A DNA stretch of 64,000 nucleotides from Gemmatimonadota bacterium. GTDB taxonomy: Bacteria > Gemmatimonadota > Gemmatimonadetes > Gemmatimonadales > GWC2-71-9. This document shows, one piece after another, positions 62,309 through 64,000 of this stretch. The stretch's first letter is position 1. Each line of letters opens with the position of its first letter. The notes beneath the pieces are model-generated. The model worked only from the letters and a program-made list of their open reading frames with translations. It had not been told where the DNA came from and searched no databases. Location of the stretch: positions 221,455 to 285,454 of the forward strand of contig SHZT01000002.1 of the NCBI GenBank assembly GCA_009692185.1, read 5' to 3'. Position numbers and translations under genes: made by a program.

Positions 62309-64000
62309 GCGCCCCAATGGAACCCCGACCGTGGCACCGGCACTACGACCCCGGCATTCCCGCGACGATCACGTTCGCCGAGAAGACCCTCTCCCGGTTG
62401 CTGGCCGACGCGGCCCGGGGATACCCGGACCGGGATGCCATTCGTTTCCAGAACGCACGACTGACATTCAGCCGGCTCCACGACGAGGTGCGCCGGCTCG
62501 CCACGGCCTTCTCGGGGATGGGCGCGCAACCGGGCGACCGGATCGCGATCATGCTGCCCAACATCCCGCAATGCGTGATCGCGTTCTACGCGGCGCTCGA
62601 GATCGGCGCGGTACCGGCGATGACCAACCCGCTCTACGTGCCGCGCGAGATCGAGTACCAGTGGAACGATTGCGGAGCCACGATCGCCGTGGTGGGAGAC
62701 TGGACCTACGAGCAGAAGGTGAAGGGCATTCGCGACCGCCTGCCGGTAAAGCACTACGTCGTGGCGTCGGTCGCCGAATACCTGCGTTTCCCCTTGAACC
62801 TGCTGGCGCCGTTCAAGCTGCGGAGAATGAGCCCGCCGATGGCCGCCAGGGTGGTCCCGGGCCCGGGTATTTATTCCTTCCGCCGGTTGATCGAGTCAAC
62901 GCCACCCAACCCGCCGCCGGTGAACATCAGCATGGACGATGTCGCCGTGCTGCTCTACACCGGCGGGACGACCGGTGTCTCGAAGGGGGCGATGCTCACC
63001 CAGCGTAACCTCTCCTGCAACGTCCAGCAGTTGATCGCGTGGTTCCACCAGCCGCTCGGCCAGGAAGTGCAGCTCGCCGCCCTGCCCATTTTTCACTCGT
63101 TCGGAATGACCGTCTGCATGGCGTTCCCGCTGTCGATTGCGGCGACGCTGGTGCTGGTCCCCAACCCGCGTGACATCAAGAGCGTGCTGCAGGCCATCGT
63201 GAAACACCGGGTGACCCTGGCGCCGCAGGTCCCGGCGATGTTCAACGCCGTCACTCAGTTCTCCGGGGTGGAGAAACTCGATCTCAGGAGCATCAAGATC
63301 TGCAATTCGGGGTCCGCGCCCCTATCGGTTGACGTGCTGGAGCGCTACGAGAAGCTGACCGGGGCCAAGATCTGCGAAGGGTACGGCCTCACCGAGACGT
63401 CGCCGGTGACGCATTGCAATCCGGTCGAGAGCATGCGAAAAGTCGGCGCCATCGGCGTACCACTCCCGTCTACCGACGCACGAGTCGTGGACACCGACGA
63501 GGGGACCCGGGACCTCCCGGCCGGCGAGCCGGGCGAGCTGATCCTCCGGGGCCCGCAGGTAATGAAGGGCTACTGGAACAAGCCGGAAGAAACGGCCAAC
63601 TCGATCCGCAACGGCTGGTTCCATACCGGCGACCTCGCGACGATGGACGCCGACGGGTACTTCCGGATCGTGGGCCGGAAGAAGGACATGATCATCGCGA
63701 GCGGGTTCAAGGTGTTCCCGGACGAGGTGGACCGGGTCCTCATGGCGCACGCCAGCGTCCTCGAGGCCGCGACGATCGGCGTTCCAGACGCGAAGAAGGG
63801 GGAGAGCGTCAAGTCGTTCGTGGTCCTCCGGCCGGGAATGAGCGCGTCAGCCGGGGAACTCGCGGAGCATTGCCGCGCAGAACTGGCGCCGTTCAAGGTG
63901 CCGAAGGAAATCGAGTTCCGGACCGAACTCCCGAAGAGCGCGGTGCTGAAGATCCTCAGGCGCGAGCTGAGGGACGAGGAACTGAAGAGGCGGGACGAGG
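62305..64000 (+). CDS. fadD: Long-chain-fatty-acid CoA ligase, 3' end beyond window
   Basis: At least 565 aa, cut by the window edge. AMP-forming adenylating enzyme. P-loop-like VAVLLYTGGTTGVSKGAMLTQRN, GYGLTETSPVTHCNP, TGDLATMDADGYFRIVGRKKDMIIASGFKVFPDEVD and the catalytic Lys region near LPKSAVLKILRRELR. The start MSAPMEPRPWHRHY overlaps the upstream stop (ATGA). The N-terminal part has the PLYVPREIEYQWND motif common in bacterial FadD. Confidence 0.93.
   Translation, partial: MSAPMEPRPWHRHYDPGIPATITFAEKTLSRLLADAARGYPDRDAIRFQNARLTFSRLHDEVRRLATAFSGMGAQPGDRIAIMLPNIPQCVIAFYAALEIGAVPAMTNPLYVPREIEYQWNDCGATIAVVGDWTYEQKVKGIRDRLPVKHYVVASVAEYLRFPLNLLAPFKLRRMSPPMAARVVPGPGIYSFRRLIESTPPNPPPVNISMDDVAVLLYTGGTTGVSKGAMLTQRNLSCNVQQLIAWFHQPLGQEVQLAALPIFHSFGMTVCMAFPLSIAATLVLVPNPRDIKSVLQAIVKHRVTLAPQVPAMFNAVTQFSGVEKLDLRSIKICNSGSAPLSVDVLERYEKLTGAKICEGYGLTETSPVTHCNPVESMRKVGAIGVPLPSTDARVVDTDEGTRDLPAGEPGELILRGPQVMKGYWNKPEETANSIRNGWFHTGDLATMDADGYFRIVGRKKDMIIASGFKVFPDEVDRVLMAHASVLEAATIGVPDAKKGESVKSFVVLRPGMSASAGELAEHCRAELAPFKVPKEIEFRTELPKSAVLKILRRELRDEELKRRDE

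Overview
The window is high-GC bacterial DNA. It most likely comes from a member of the phylum Gemmatimonadota. That placement is an inference from gene content: short secreted carboxypeptidase-regulatory-like/plug proteins occur four times, RpoB is very long, and ribosomal proteins carry Lys/Ala-rich tails. 16S rRNA is not present to confirm it. Start codons are often GTG, and neighbouring genes commonly overlap by ATGA or GTGA.

Layout. 1-2.6 kb (minus): two tandem secreted plug-type proteins, then map and adk. 2.6-17.9 kb (minus): one continuous str-S10-spc block, transcribed rpsL-rpsG-fusA-tuf-rpsJ-rplC-rplD-rplW-rplB-rpsS-rplV-rpsC-rplP-rpmC-rpsQ-rplN-rplX-rplE-rpsN-rpsH-rplF-rplR-rpsE-rpmD-rplO-secY-adk-map. 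It starts from a promoter at about 17.96-17.99 kb and ends after map; infA, rpmJ, rpsM, rpsK, rpsD, rpoA and rplQ are not here. 18.1-24 kb: an accessory island with a retropepsin-like protein, an uncharacterised protein, a plug-type secreted protein, an outer-membrane barrel paired with a Ser-rich secreted protein, and an LVIVD-repeat protein. 24.1-36.7 kb (minus): tRNA-Thr, -Tyr, -Gly, -Thr, then rpmG-secE-nusG-rplK-rplA-rplJ-rplL-rpoB-rpoC, closed by an intrinsic terminator. 36.8-45.8 kb (minus): cysS, a two-gene ABC transporter whose permease is frameshifted, an AI-2E family transporter, PspA with three tandem PspB-like mini-proteins, and uvrA. 45.9-48.4 kb (plus): cutA, a small NG-rich protein, a TPR protein with a fresh 207-bp internal duplication, and a gene that appears to be a macro-domain/ABC-exporter chimera. 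48.4-54 kb: a reduced CcmF-like protein with a zinc-ribbon partner and glpK (minus), cardiolipin synthase (plus), mtnA (minus). 54-64 kb: enoyl-CoA hydratase, recF-dciA-gyrB, hemH, a DUF885 lipoprotein (minus), a fourth regulatory-like-domain protein, and a fatty-acid CoA ligase cut by the window edge.

The core two thirds is translation, transcription and secretion machinery. The most unusual non-coding signal is a set of three long imperfect palindromes of 67-77 bp. Each has a different G-rich low-complexity sequence, and each lies 0-2 nt after the stop codon of a core gene (secY, rpsG, nusG). REP-like palindromes also occur in the rplN-rpsQ spacer, where one supplies the only ribosome-binding site visible there, and inside the mtnA coding sequence. 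No stretch longer than 300 bases lacks a gene. The largest gaps (16774-17052, 17892-18148, 20133-20375) hold repeats and candidate promoters and are described below.
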